A DNA stretch of 39,765 nucleotides from an uncultured Clostridia bacterium (GTDB taxonomy: Bacteria; Bacillota; Clostridia; TANB77; CAG-508), in the NCBI GenBank assembly GCA_949118805.1, contig CASAUJ010000014.1, positions 1 through 39,765 of the forward strand, given 5' to 3'. Positions within the stretch are counted from its first letter, which is position 1. Each line of letters begins with the position of its first letter. Below the pieces are notes generated by a model. The model was not told where the DNA came from. It made no database searches and saw nothing but the letters and a program-made list of their open reading frames with translations. A program made the position numbers and the translations under genes. Below, piece after piece: positions 8,817 to 17,223 of this stretch.

Positions 8817-10534
8817 ACAGGAAATAAAGGTAAAAAAAGGAAGCACCATTTTACAAGCAGCAAGACAAGCAGGAATTGATATTCCAACTTTGTGCTTTTT
8901 AAAAGATATCAATGAAGTAGGGGATTGCCGAATGTGTATCGTTGAAGTAGAAGGAAGAAGAGGATTTGCTACTTCTTGTATTCAGCAAGTAGAAGAAGGA
9001 ATGGTGGTACATACTAATACTCCAAATGTAATGGAAGCAAGACATGTAATATTAGACTTAATTATATCCAATCATGCAAAAGATTGTTTAACTTGTACTC
9101 GTTCTGGTAATTGTGAATTGCAAGTATTGGCAAATAAATTTAATATTACAAAAGTAGAATTTGAAGGAGAAAGAGCAGAACATGCCATAGATGATTTATC
9201 TCCATCAATTGTTAGAGATTTTAATAAATGCATTTTGTGTCGAAGATGTGTTGCAGCTTGTAAAAATGTTCAAAAAATTGGAGCCATTGATTGTATTAAT
9301 AGAGGATTTGATTCTTGTATTTCCACGGTTGGAGATCATAGTTTAAATGATGTAAATTGTACTTTTTGTGGGCAATGTATTGAAGCTTGTCCAACAGGAG
9401 CTTTGCATGAAAAGGAAACCATTGATGAAGTTTGGATGAAATTAAAAGATCCAGAAAGTTATGTGATTGTCCAAACAGCGCCAGCTGTTCGTGTGGCATT
9501 AGGTGAAGAATTTGATATGCCAATTGGAACAAATGTAACAGGAAAGATGATTACAGCCTTAAAACGATTAGGCTTTGATAAAATATTTGATACTAATACA
9601 GGTGCTGATTTTACAATCATGGAAGAAGCCAATGAATTTATTGAGAGATTCTTAGAAAAGGATCATTTACCTATGATTACTTCTTGTAGTCCTGGTTGGG
9701 TACGTTATATAGAGATGAATTATCCAGAATTATTGCCTCATTTATCAACTTGTAAATCGCCACATCAAATGTTAGGAGCACTTTTAAAAACTTATTATGC
9801 AAAAAAAGAAGGGATAGATCCTAAGAACATATATGTAGTATCTGTTATGCCATGTATTGCAAAAAAATTTGAGAGACAAAGAAATGAAATGAAAAATGAA
9901 GGGCTTTTCGATGTCGATAATGTAATTACAACTCGTGAACTTTCGCGAATGATCAAACAAGCTAATATTGAATTTGTGAAACTAGAAGAAAACAAATTTG
10001 ATCATCCTATGGGAGAAGCAACAGGAGCAGCTGCTATTTTTGGAACCACAGGTGGTGTTATGGAAGCTGCCCTTCGTACAGCACAAGATACTTTAACTGG
10101 CGAAAATTTAGAAAAAATTAAGTTTGAAGAAGTACGTGGAGGTGAGGGCATCAAAAAAGCAATGGTAAGGATTGCAGGGAAAGAAATCAAAGTAGTTGCA
10201 GCTAGCGGATTAGCCAATGCCCAAAAAATATTAGAGGAAATAAAATCTCGGAAAAGCAGATTATCAATTTGTAGAAATCATGGCATGTCCAGGCGGATGT
10301 GTTATGGGGGGAGGGCAACCAATAAAAAGTGCTAAGATACGTGCAGAGATAGATGTAAGGAAGAAAAGAGCAGAGAGTCTTTATACAATTGATGAAAAAA
10401 GCAACCTTCGTAAATCTCATGAAAATCCAGTAGTTAAGAAAATTTATGAAGAATTTCTAGAAAAACCAGGAAGTTATCGAGCAGAAAAGCTATTACATAC
10501 TACTTACCAAGAAAGAGAAAAATATCAAATTTAA
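8782..10534 (+). CDS. hydA: [FeFe] hydrogenase catalytic subunit, requires a +1 shift at CGG 10249-10251
   Basis: HydA makes or consumes H2 at the H-cluster. Domains in order: plant-type [2Fe-2S] (CFLKDINEVGDCRMC), a His/Cys [4Fe-4S] site (HAKDCLTCTRSGNC), a double ferredoxin (CILCRRCVAAC, CTFCGQCIEAC), then the H domain with L1 TSCSPGW and L2 MPCIAKK. The reading frame from ATG 8782 (AAAGGAG site) runs past CGG at 10249 into a non-homologous tail ending at 10335. The conserved third motif IMACPGGCVMGGGQP lies in the +1 frame, which is open from 10250 to 10534. Skipping C10249 gives SGKADYQF, the expected family sequence, and a 583-residue protein. Without the shift the cysteine ligands of the H-cluster are lost. 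An indel or sequence error is the alternative to programmed shifting. Confidence 0.9.
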
Positions 10535-10548
10535 TTTGAGAAAAACGC

Positions 10549-10577
10549 TTGCATAATTTTAAAAAATATAGTATATT
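10549..10577 (+). promoter_or_regulatory. Promoter of the uraA leader
   Basis: TTGCAT (10549-10554), a 17-base spacer and TATATT (10572-10577) lie just after hydA. This is the only good promoter seen between hydA and uraA, so uraA and upp probably depend on it and must be transcribed through the terminator-like hairpin at 10702-10737. Confidence 0.55.
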
Positions 10578-10595
10578 TTTTAAGAGGTGCAAAAA

Positions 10596-10703
10596 ATGAC
10601 AAAAATTTTTAAAAGAGGACAAGAAGTAAATAGAAAAAAGATCACAGTTCAATTAACTGTTGTTTTTGCATTTGATTTATGCAAAATTATAAATTTTGTT
10701 TAA
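10596..10703 (+). CDS. 35-aa leader ORF upstream of uraA
   Basis: An ATG at 10596 with an AAGAGGTG site opens 35 codons (start MTKIFKRGQEV, end CKIINFV) ending directly at the following terminator-like hairpin. Two further hairpins lie inside it (10644-10660 ACAGTT/AACTGT and 10664-10686 TTTTGCAT/ATGCAAAA). The product is not recognised: a basic N half and a hydrophobic C half. It could be a leader peptide whose translation governs read-through into uraA, or a small membrane peptide. Its own promoter and ribosome binding site support transcription. Confidence 0.45.
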   Translation: MTKIFKRGQEVNRKKITVQLTVVFAFDLCKIINFV

Positions 10704-10737
10704 AAAGATACTTATTTTTAAGAAATAGTATCTTTTT
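10702..10737 (+). terminator. Terminator-like hairpin before uraA (possible attenuator)
   Basis: AAAAAGATACT (702-712) pairs with AGTATCTTTTT (727-737), and the ATTT/AAAT bases inside extend the stem. It runs into a T-tract. It lies between the only visible promoter and uraA, which starts 30 bases later, so it may be a conditional terminator. Confidence 0.65.
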
Positions 10738-10767
10738 TTGTACCAATAAAATAAAAGGAGGAAATTT

Positions 10768-12102
10768 ATGGAAGAGAAAAAATTACTATTAGATGTAAAC
10801 GAAAAACCGAAAATGGCAAAGTGGATTGTTTTAGCCATTCAACATGTATTTGCAATGTTTGGTGCAACTATATTAGTACCAATTTTAGTAAATTCATCTG
10901 CTGGAGAAACCGTATTAACGATTCCAGTTGCGTTGGTCACATCAGGAATTGGAACTTTAATTTATATTTTATGTACAAAAGGAAAATCACCTGTATATTT
11001 AGGAAGCTCTTTTGCTTTTATTGCACCATTAACGGCTGCTTTTCTAAAAGGGGGAACAGCAGGTGCTATGACAGGGATTATGGCAGTAGGATTGATTTAC
11101 ATTGTTTTTGCAATGATTATTAAATTAGTAGGAAAAAACTGGCTAGACAAATTATTACCACCAGTTGTCATTGGACCAATGATTATGATTATTGGATTAG
11201 GATTAGCACCAAGTGCAATTTCACAGATTGGTCTTGGAAATGGAACTGAAATTGATTGGAGAGCAGTAGGGGTTGCTTTTATTACTTTTTTAACAACAGC
11301 AATTGTAATGGTAAGAGGAAAAGGATTTATTAAAATCATACCATTTTTGATTGGGATTCTAGTAGGCTATTTATCAGCAATTTGTTTTGGGTTAGTGAAT
11401 TTTGGACCAGTAGCAGAAGCATCTTTCTTTAGTTTACCAAATTTCATGATTCCATTTGTAAGTTACACACCAAATTTATCAGCTTTATTAACAATTGCAC
11501 CAATTGCTTTAGTAACAATGTGTGAGCATATTGGAGATCATACAGCATTGAGTACTATAATTGGAAAAGATTTATTAAAAGAACCAGGATTAGACAGAAC
11601 TTTATTAGGAGATGGAATTGCAACTTTTATTGCAGGACTATTAGGAGGACCAGCTAATACAACTTATGGAGAAAATACTTCTGTGGTTGGAATGACAAAA
11701 ATAGCTTCTGTGTGGGTAATTGGATTGGCTGCGATTTTTGCAATTTGTTTAGGCTTTTTAGGGAAATTTACTGCTCTTGTATCTACGATTCCAAATGCTG
11801 TATTAGGAGGAGTTTCTTTGCTACTTTATGGATTTATAGCAGTAAATGGACTAAAAGTATTAATTCAAAATCAAATAGATTTTGCTAAAGCTAAAAATGT
11901 AGTAGTCGCTTCTACTATGTTAGTACTAGGATTAGGAGGAGCTGCGATCTCTATTGTATCTGGGGATCTATCAATTACCATTTCAGGAATGAGTTTAGCA
12001 GCCATCATAGGAATTCTATTAAATCTTTGTTTACCAAATGAAAAAGAAGAAAAAAGAAAAGAAATTACAGAAGAAGAGAAAAAAGAAGAAATTAAAATTT
12101 AG
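10768..12102 (+). CDS. uraA: Uracil permease (NCS2 family)
   Basis: This 444-residue membrane transporter has about 14 hydrophobic segments. NCS2 signatures include the QHVFAMFGATILVP start (about 25-38), SSFAFIAP (about 81-88), the substrate-binding CEHIGDHTA near residue 252 and NTTYGENTSVVGMTK near 296. The C terminus is a lysine/glutamate-rich cytoplasmic tail. It imports uracil by proton symport in characterised relatives. Its partner upp lies 94 bases downstream, separated by a palindrome. Confidence 0.93.
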   Translation: MEEKKLLLDVNEKPKMAKWIVLAIQHVFAMFGATILVPILVNSSAGETVLTIPVALVTSGIGTLIYILCTKGKSPVYLGSSFAFIAPLTAAFLKGGTAGAMTGIMAVGLIYIVFAMIIKLVGKNWLDKLLPPVVIGPMIMIIGLGLAPSAISQIGLGNGTEIDWRAVGVAFITFLTTAIVMVRGKGFIKIIPFLIGILVGYLSAICFGLVNFGPVAEASFFSLPNFMIPFVSYTPNLSALLTIAPIALVTMCEHIGDHTALSTIIGKDLLKEPGLDRTLLGDGIATFIAGLLGGPANTTYGENTSVVGMTKIASVWVIGLAAIFAICLGFLGKFTALVSTIPNAVLGGVSLLLYGFIAVNGLKVLIQNQIDFAKAKNVVVASTMLVLGLGGAAISIVSGDLSITISGMSLAAIIGILLNLCLPNEKEEKRKEITEEEKKEEIKI

Positions 12103-12119
12103 AGTGGGAGATTATTATA

Positions 12120-12166
12120 GGGACGTTCCTTAAAATCCCCATTTTGGGGATTTTAAGGAACGTCCC
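12120..12166. repeat. 21-bp perfect inverted repeat, GGGACGTT family, copy 2
   Basis: Arms 12120-12140 and 12146-12166 are perfectly complementary around an ATTTT loop. They start with GGGACGTTCCTT, related to the GGGGACGTTTC core of the elements at 6055 and 17088. A weak outer stem (GTGG...ATT / AAT...CCAC) extends it. It lies between uraA and upp in a presumed operon and has no T-tract after it. Confidence 0.8.
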
Positions 12167-12196
12167 CCGAATCACCACCTTAAGAAAGGAAAAAAA

Positions 12197-12823
12197 ATGA
12201 AAGCAATTATTTTAGATAATCCATTAATTCAACATAAATTATCAATTATTAGAAATAAAAAGACAGGAACAAAAGAATTTAGAGAAATTATAGGCGAGAT
12301 TGCTACTTTTTTATGTTATGAAGCAATGTCAGATGCCAAGTTAGAGGAAATAGAAATTGAAACTCCAATGGGGAAAACGAAGGTAAAAAGATTAGATGAA
12401 AATCAATACGCTTTTGTTCCTATTTTAAGAGCTGGAACAGGAATGCTAGATGGTTTATTAAAGGCTATGCCAAATGCAAAAATAGGACATGTAGGTTTGT
12501 ATCGTGATGAAGAAACTTTAAAACCAGTTCGTTATTATTATAAAATGCCAAAAGATATTGCTAATCGTGAAGTAATTGTCTTAGATCCTATGCTTGCAAC
12601 TGGTGGATCAGCAACTGATACGATTACAATGTTAAAAGAAGATGGTGTTAAAAAGATAAAATTTTTATGTATTTTAGCGGCTCCAGAAGGAATTCGAAAA
12701 TTAGAAGAAATTCATCCAGATGTTAAAGTATATACAGCATCAGTAGATGAGAAATTAAATGAGATAGGATATATTGTGCCAGGTCTTGGGGATGCTGGAG
12801 ATCGAATTTTTGGAACAAAATAA
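12197..12823 (+). CDS. upp: Uracil phosphoribosyltransferase
   Basis: Upp condenses uracil with PRPP to give UMP, completing the salvage route begun by UraA. The 208 residues match the bacterial family. Visible motifs are the N-terminal DNPLIQHKLSIIR, the VPILRAGTGM loop (about 75-84), the PRPP-binding VLDPMLATGGSA (about 129-140) and the uracil-recognition GDAGDRIFGT at the C terminus. A terminator follows directly. Confidence 0.96.
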   Translation: MKAIILDNPLIQHKLSIIRNKKTGTKEFREIIGEIATFLCYEAMSDAKLEEIEIETPMGKTKVKRLDENQYAFVPILRAGTGMLDGLLKAMPNAKIGHVGLYRDEETLKPVRYYYKMPKDIANREVIVLDPMLATGGSATDTITMLKEDGVKKIKFLCILAAPEGIRKLEEIHPDVKVYTASVDEKLNEIGYIVPGLGDAGDRIFGTK

Positions 12824-12830
12824 GAAAAAA

Positions 12831-12880
12831 GGCTAGTCAAATATTCCAAAGGAAAAGGAATTTTGAACTAGCTCTTTTTT
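12831..12880 (+). terminator. Terminator after upp
   Basis: GGCTAGT pairs with ACTAGCT, and an inner CAAATATTCC/GGAATTTTG stem extends the hairpin. It ends in six Ts. It also faces the convergent asparagine-rich small gene. Confidence 0.75.
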
Positions 12881-12886
12881 ATAGTC

Positions 12887-12985
12887 TTATCTGTTGTTAT
12901 TTTGTTTTTCATTATTCTTGTTGTTTTGATTATTATTGTTATTGTTGTTGTTGTTTTGGTTTTCTTTATTATTTTTCTTTGACAT
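12887..12985 (-). CDS. 32-aa asparagine-rich peptide
   Basis: A minus-strand ATG (12985) with a well-spaced GGAGGTG site opens 33 codons ending convergent to upp. The product starts MSKKNNKENQ; 18 of 32 residues are asparagine, with some lysine, glutamine and glutamate. Both AAC and AAT are used, which argues weakly against a pure trinucleotide slip. It has no recognised family. Small basic, N/Q-rich proteins occur among spore proteins, but that link is only a guess. Confidence 0.5.
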   Translation of the reverse strand: MSKKNNKENQNNNNNNNNNQNNKNNEKQNNNR

Positions 12986-13052
12986 GAAAAGCACCTCCAT
13001 TCAAGTTTCAATAATATTTTACCCTCAGAATAAAAAAATATACTGAATGGAT

Positions 13053-13081
13053 TTGTTTTTTTTTAGTATTTGATATATAAT
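13053..13081 (+). promoter_or_regulatory. murD promoter
   Basis: TTGTTT (13053-13058), a 17-base spacer and TATAAT (13076-13081) lie 59 bases upstream of the chosen murD start. Confidence 0.5.
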
Positions 13082-13140
13082 GAAAAAAATTGGAGAATCA
13101 AAAATAAAACAAAATGAATATAATAAATTGGAGGTCCAAA

Positions 13141-14544
13141 ATGAGTTTTAAAAATAAGAAATTAGAAGAATTTAATGAGTACATAAAATTTAGAAAAGTG
13201 GCAATCATAGGAATGGGAGTTAGTAATTTACCTTTATTAGATTATATGTATCAAAAAAAAGCATTTGTTACGATTTTTGATGAAAAAGAAAGTACAATGA
13301 TGGCAAAAGAAATTATGGATAAAATAACGAATTATAATTTCAACTATCATTTTGGCAAAGATTGTTTAAAAAAATTAGAAGGATTTGATCTTATTTTTCG
13401 TTCACCAAGTTGTTTGCCCACCAAATTAGAATTAAAACAAGAAGCAGATCGAGGGGCTATCATTACTACTGAAATTGAAATGCTAATGGAAATGTGTCCT
13501 TGTAGAATAGTGGGAATTACAGGAAGCGATGGAAAAACAACAACAACAAGTTTAATCAATAGCATTTTGAAAAAATCTGGTTATCACACTTTTTTGGGTG
13601 GAAATATTGGAATTCCTATTTTTACACAATTAGAAGAAATGACGCCAGAAGATATTGTGGTTTTAGAATTAAGTAGTTTTCAATTAATGGGAATGAAAGT
13701 AAGTCCAGATATAGCAGTCATTACTAATATAACTCCAAATCATTTAAATATTCATAAAGATTATGAAGAATATATAGAAGCGAAAAAAAATATATTTCGT
13801 CATCAAAAGGAAAATGGTATACTAATTCTAAATTATGATAATGAAATAACAAGAAACTGTGAAAAAGAGGCCATTGGAAAGGTTATATTTTTTAGTCATA
13901 AAGAAAAATTAGAAAATGGATTCATAATAGATGGGAATACGATAAAAGAATGTGAAGATAGTATACGAAAACATATTCTTACAAAAGAAGATATTATTTT
14001 AAGAGGAACACACAATTTAGAAAATATTGCAACTGCAATAGCTGCTACCAAAACACTTGTAACCATAGAAGAAGCGACTGATGCAATCAAAGAATTTACA
14101 CCAGTTGAACATAGAATCGAATTGATTAGAGAAATTCAACAAGTGAAATGGTATAATGATTCAGCTAGTTCTTCTCCTAGTAGAACATTATCAGGTCTCC
14201 ATGCTTTTGAAGAAGATATTATTTTAATTGCTGGTGGTTATGATAAAAATCTAGATTACAAATTACTTGCTGCGCCAATTGTAAAAAAAGTAAAAGCACT
14301 ATTACTTATTGGGCAAACTTCTGGAAAGATTTTTGATGTAGTAAAAGAAGAACTAGAAAAACAAAATAAGCAATTAGATATTTATATGTGCGAAAATTTA
14401 GAACAAACTGTCACATTAGCTAAAAAGTTAGCAAAACCAGGAAATGTTGTTTTATTTTCACCTGCTAGTGCTAGTTTTGATATGTTTAAAAATTTTGCAG
14501 ATAGAGGAAATCAATTTAAATCTTTTGTTCATTCTATTTCATAA
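13141..14544 (+). CDS. murD: UDP-N-acetylmuramoylalanine--D-glutamate ligase
   Basis: MurD adds D-glutamate to UDP-MurNAc-L-Ala in peptidoglycan precursor synthesis. The 467-residue protein shows an N-terminal Rossmann segment (VAIIGMGVSNLPLLDYM), the ATP loop GITGSDGKTTTTS near residue 125, the ELSSFQLMG element, ITPNHLNIH, and the C-terminal HRIELI and NDSASSSPSRT motifs. ATG 13141 has TTGGAGGTC upstream; the in-frame ATG at 13114 has none. It stands alone, away from other mur genes. Confidence 0.95.
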   Translation: MSFKNKKLEEFNEYIKFRKVAIIGMGVSNLPLLDYMYQKKAFVTIFDEKESTMMAKEIMDKITNYNFNYHFGKDCLKKLEGFDLIFRSPSCLPTKLELKQEADRGAIITTEIEMLMEMCPCRIVGITGSDGKTTTTSLINSILKKSGYHTFLGGNIGIPIFTQLEEMTPEDIVVLELSSFQLMGMKVSPDIAVITNITPNHLNIHKDYEEYIEAKKNIFRHQKENGILILNYDNEITRNCEKEAIGKVIFFSHKEKLENGFIIDGNTIKECEDSIRKHILTKEDIILRGTHNLENIATAIAATKTLVTIEEATDAIKEFTPVEHRIELIREIQQVKWYNDSASSSPSRTLSGLHAFEEDIILIAGGYDKNLDYKLLAAPIVKKVKALLLIGQTSGKIFDVVKEELEKQNKQLDIYMCENLEQTVTLAKKLAKPGNVVLFSPASASFDMFKNFADRGNQFKSFVHSIS

Positions 14545-14609
14545 AACATTAGTATAACACTTTCTTTACTTGATACATATAATATACAAAATAATGAGGA
14601 GGTTATAAT

Positions 14610-15137
14610 ATGTATCATGAGTCTTATGAAGATTATATAAGAAGTATTTTGGGATATCCAAATTATGAAAGTACATACAATCGAAATCAAGAAAATGTAA
14701 TAGCCTTAGAAAGCTGTTATCCTGAAATTTATAAAGTGGTTTATCCTAGAATATGTCAAGTATGTAGTAGCAATACCAAACCAGTAACAGAAGAATTAAT
14801 TGAAGAATTGACAGACGAAATCTACCAAACCATAGAGAATGACAATGAAATTAATGTTACCATTAATTTAACAAATGAAATAGGGAATATTCCTGAAAAT
14901 CGTAGCATAAATTCTGCCAATAAAATCAATAAAGGAAAAGAAAATAGAGGGGAAGAGAGAAGATTTAGAAATCGTACTTTACAAGATTTAATTCGTATTT
15001 TATTAATCAGAGAATTATTAGGAAAGCCAGGAAATCGTCCTCCAATGCATCCGAATTATCCACCAATGAGACCACCTTTTCCACCACATCCAGGACCAAG
15101 ACCACCAATTATGCCTCGTGATTTATATGAAATATAA
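14610..15137 (+). CDS. Uncharacterised protein with proline-rich tail
   Basis: The 175-residue soluble protein has three parts: a tyrosine-rich N region including CYPEIYKVVYPRICQVC (two or three cysteines, about 36-52), a polar asparagine-rich middle, and a basic amphipathic segment (LQDLIRILLIRELLG) followed by a tail of PP, PMHP and PPHPGP motifs. No signal peptide or membrane segment is seen. I do not recognise the family. The make-up suggests an assembly or surface-layer type protein, possibly spore-related, which is speculative. A GAGGAGG site precedes the ATG. Confidence 0.7.
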   Translation: MYHESYEDYIRSILGYPNYESTYNRNQENVIALESCYPEIYKVVYPRICQVCSSNTKPVTEELIEELTDEIYQTIENDNEINVTINLTNEIGNIPENRSINSANKINKGKENRGEERRFRNRTLQDLIRILLIRELLGKPGNRPPMHPNYPPMRPPFPPHPGPRPPIMPRDLYEI

Positions 15138-15150
15138 TTTGTATAAGAAA

Positions 15151-15192
15151 AACAACCTTGCTAGGAAGTGAATCCAGTAAGGTTGTTTTTCA
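15151..15192 (+). terminator. Terminator after the proline-rich protein gene
   Basis: AACAACCTT (151-159) pairs with AAGGTTGTT (179-187), with partial inner pairing. It is followed by TTTTTC. Confidence 0.8.
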
Positions 15193-15467
15193 CTATCTAA
15201 GGAGGAACAAAAATTAGGTAATGTCTACTTTAAGTGTTGCCTCCGAAAATTAGGAACTTTAAAAAAGATCCTAGATATCTTCTAAAACTATATAAATATC
15301 GTTTGTCAGTATAACATAATATTATGTAAAAGTCAACTGTTATGATGCTTTTTAACAAAAAAAGGAAAAAATTTTATAAAATTCAATTTTTATTTTTAAA
15401 TAGATACGCATAGAATCAAAAAATATGTCAAAACTAAATTTGAGAAAAAAAGAAAGGTGGTAAAGTT
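15193..15467. other. Gene-free spacer with a dif-like palindrome
   Basis: The spacer holds no credible ORF. At 15314-15327 there is a perfect palindrome, ACATAATATTATGT. Read as TATAA-CATAATA-TTATGTAAA it resembles a Xer recombination (dif) site: the right half TTATGTAAA matches the Bacillus XerD arm, but the central region is 7 rather than 6 bases. It could equally be an operator. The CBS gene's AAAGGTGG site closes the region. Confidence 0.3.
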
Positions 15468-15914
15468 ATGAAAGTAAAAGATTGTATGTGTCATGAAGTA
15501 TATTCTGTAACACCAGAGACAACAGTAAATCAAGTGGCAAAATTAATGAATGAAAAACATGTTGGATGTATTCCTGTTTGTGATGACAATAATTGTATTT
15601 GTGGAATTGTAACAGATCGTGATATTTTGCTTCGTGTAGTGGCTTGCGATAAAGATACAAACCAATGTAAAGTAAGTGATGTTATGACTTGTAATGTATG
15701 TACTTGCAAAGAGGAAGAAGAGATGACAAATGCAGAAAGCAAAATGTCTCAAAATCAAATTAGAAGACTTCCTGTTTGTGATCAAGATAATAAAGTAGTA
15801 GGTATTTTAACATTAGGAAATTTAGCACAAAATGAAAGAGAATTAGGAGTTCAAGAAGTTTGTAAAACAATGAAAGGAATTTGTGATTGCAACGAACAAA
15901 AAAATGCAGAATAA
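15468..15914 (+). CDS. Cysteine-rich tandem CBS-domain protein
   Basis: The 148 residues hold two CBS motifs: about 1-62, with GIVTDRDILLRVVA, and about 68-132, with VVGILTLGNLA. Such pairs usually bind adenine nucleotides or S-adenosyl compounds. What is odd is 15 cysteines in 148 residues, including CMC, CIC, TCNVCTC and the C-terminal ICDC, at positions where stand-alone CBS proteins normally lack them. Metal or redox sensing is therefore possible. It lies alone between two terminators. Confidence 0.85.
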   Translation: MKVKDCMCHEVYSVTPETTVNQVAKLMNEKHVGCIPVCDDNNCICGIVTDRDILLRVVACDKDTNQCKVSDVMTCNVCTCKEEEEMTNAESKMSQNQIRRLPVCDQDNKVVGILTLGNLAQNERELGVQEVCKTMKGICDCNEQKNAE

Positions 15915-15930
15915 AAATAGATAAATCAAA

Positions 15931-15956
15931 AAAGAACGGATAATATACCGTTCTTT
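15931..15956 (+). terminator. Terminator after the CBS gene
   Basis: AAAGAACGG (931-939) pairs perfectly with CCGTTCTTT (948-956) around an 8-base loop, ending in a short T-run. Confidence 0.8.
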
Positions 15957-15983
15957 TACATACAATAAGATAGGAGGAGAGAG

Positions 15984-17081
15984 ATGATCATCGATGTATC
16001 TTATTGGACAAGAGTTCTAAAAAATATATTATATGTTGTTTTACTTTTATTCGGATTGTTTATTGCATTACATCTATCTATTTTTTATATGCCATTTTTA
16101 GTGGCTTTTATTATCTCTTTAATGATAGAGCCAGCTATAAAATTCATTATGGAAAAAACAAAGCTTTCACGTAGATGGAGTTCTATTATTATTTTTATCA
16201 TAGTATCTGTGTTAATTATTGGAAGCTTAGCATGGATTTTAATTACTTTATTTTCTGAATCTTCTAGTTTATTACAAGGATTGAACAATTATATTGATAA
16301 AGCATATACTCAATTCCAAAAATTGATAGAAAGTTTTCAGTTTGATAAAATCCATTTATCAAATGAAATTTTAATGGTTATTCAAAACTCAACAGGAAAT
16401 TTATTAGAAACAGCCTCAAACTGGTTAAGAAATGCATTAACAGGACTTATTAATGTTGTTACAAGTTTACCATCTATTGCTATTTGTGTAGGAATATCAG
16501 TAGTCGCATTGTATTTCATTTGTGTAGACAAAATATATATATTGGACCAAATAGAACATCACTTGCCTAAAGTTTGGGTACGAAAAATAGGAAGACATTT
16601 AAGAGATTTAATTCATACTTTAGGTGGTTATTTAAAAGCTCAAGCCACGTTAATTTTAGTATCTTTTATGATTTCCTTGATAGGATTGTACATTTTACAA
16701 TTTTTAGGATTTAAAATAGAATATCCATTGTTAATAGCCTTATTTATTGGATTTGTTGATGCACTTCCTATTCTTGGATCAGGGAGTGTAATGGTACCAT
16801 GGGCAATCTTATGTGCCATTAATGGAGACTTGAATTTAGGAATTGCAATTATTGTTTTATTAATTATTATGTCAGTAGCTAGACAAATATTAGAGCCTAA
16901 ATTAGTTAGCAAAAATATAGGAGTCCATCCAATTTTTACATTAATTGCGATGTATACAGGTTTTAAAGTAATAGGAATTATGGGTCTTTTAATTGGTCCC
17001 ATTATTTTAATTATCTTTAAAAATATTTTTGCAAGTTTAATTGATCAAGGTGTATTCAAAACAATTTTTGATAGAAAATAA
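15984..17081 (+). CDS. ytvI: YtvI-like AI-2E family membrane protein
   Basis: The 365-residue protein has the AI-2E exporter/permease layout: two N-terminal hydrophobic pairs, a central soluble amphipathic region (about 95-150), and a C-terminal block of four or more membrane segments with the family motif near LQFLGFKIEYPLLIALFIGFVDALPILG (only its key residues VDALPILG and GSG matter). Spore formers carry paralogues such as the sporulation protein YtvI, and the other sporulation genes nearby favour that. A specific substrate cannot be inferred. The gene converges on guaA. Confidence 0.75.
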   Translation: MIIDVSYWTRVLKNILYVVLLLFGLFIALHLSIFYMPFLVAFIISLMIEPAIKFIMEKTKLSRRWSSIIIFIIVSVLIIGSLAWILITLFSESSSLLQGLNNYIDKAYTQFQKLIESFQFDKIHLSNEILMVIQNSTGNLLETASNWLRNALTGLINVVTSLPSIAICVGISVVALYFICVDKIYILDQIEHHLPKVWVRKIGRHLRDLIHTLGGYLKAQATLILVSFMISLIGLYILQFLGFKIEYPLLIALFIGFVDALPILGSGSVMVPWAILCAINGDLNLGIAIIVLLIIMSVARQILEPKLVSKNIGVHPIFTLIAMYTGFKVIGIMGLLIGPIILIIFKNIFASLIDQGVFKTIFDRK

Positions 17082-17087
17082 TATGTC

Positions 17088-17207
17088 AAGGAGATGTCAT
17101 GTGCAATGGGGACGTTTCCTTTTTCACATTAATAAAAATACTAAATATCTAATTTTTGTTTTTAAATGTGAAAAAGGAAACGTCCCCATTGCACATGACA
17201 TCTCCTT
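17088..17207. repeat. 43-bp perfect inverted repeat, GGGGACGTTTC family, copy 3
   Basis: Arms 17088-17130 and 17165-17207 are perfectly complementary across 43 bases, with a 34-base AT-rich loop. They contain ATGTGCAATGGGGACGTTTC, shared with the element at 6055-6130. The element fills the space between the convergent ytvI-like gene and guaA. Confidence 0.9.
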
Positions 17208-17223
17208 TATAAACTAATTTAAA

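Noticed and set aside
10280..10534. Separate small gene encoding the last part of HydA
   Set aside because: Its start would be the methionine inside the conserved IMACPGG motif, with no ribosome binding site, and the frame is open further upstream to 10250. It is the C terminus of HydA.
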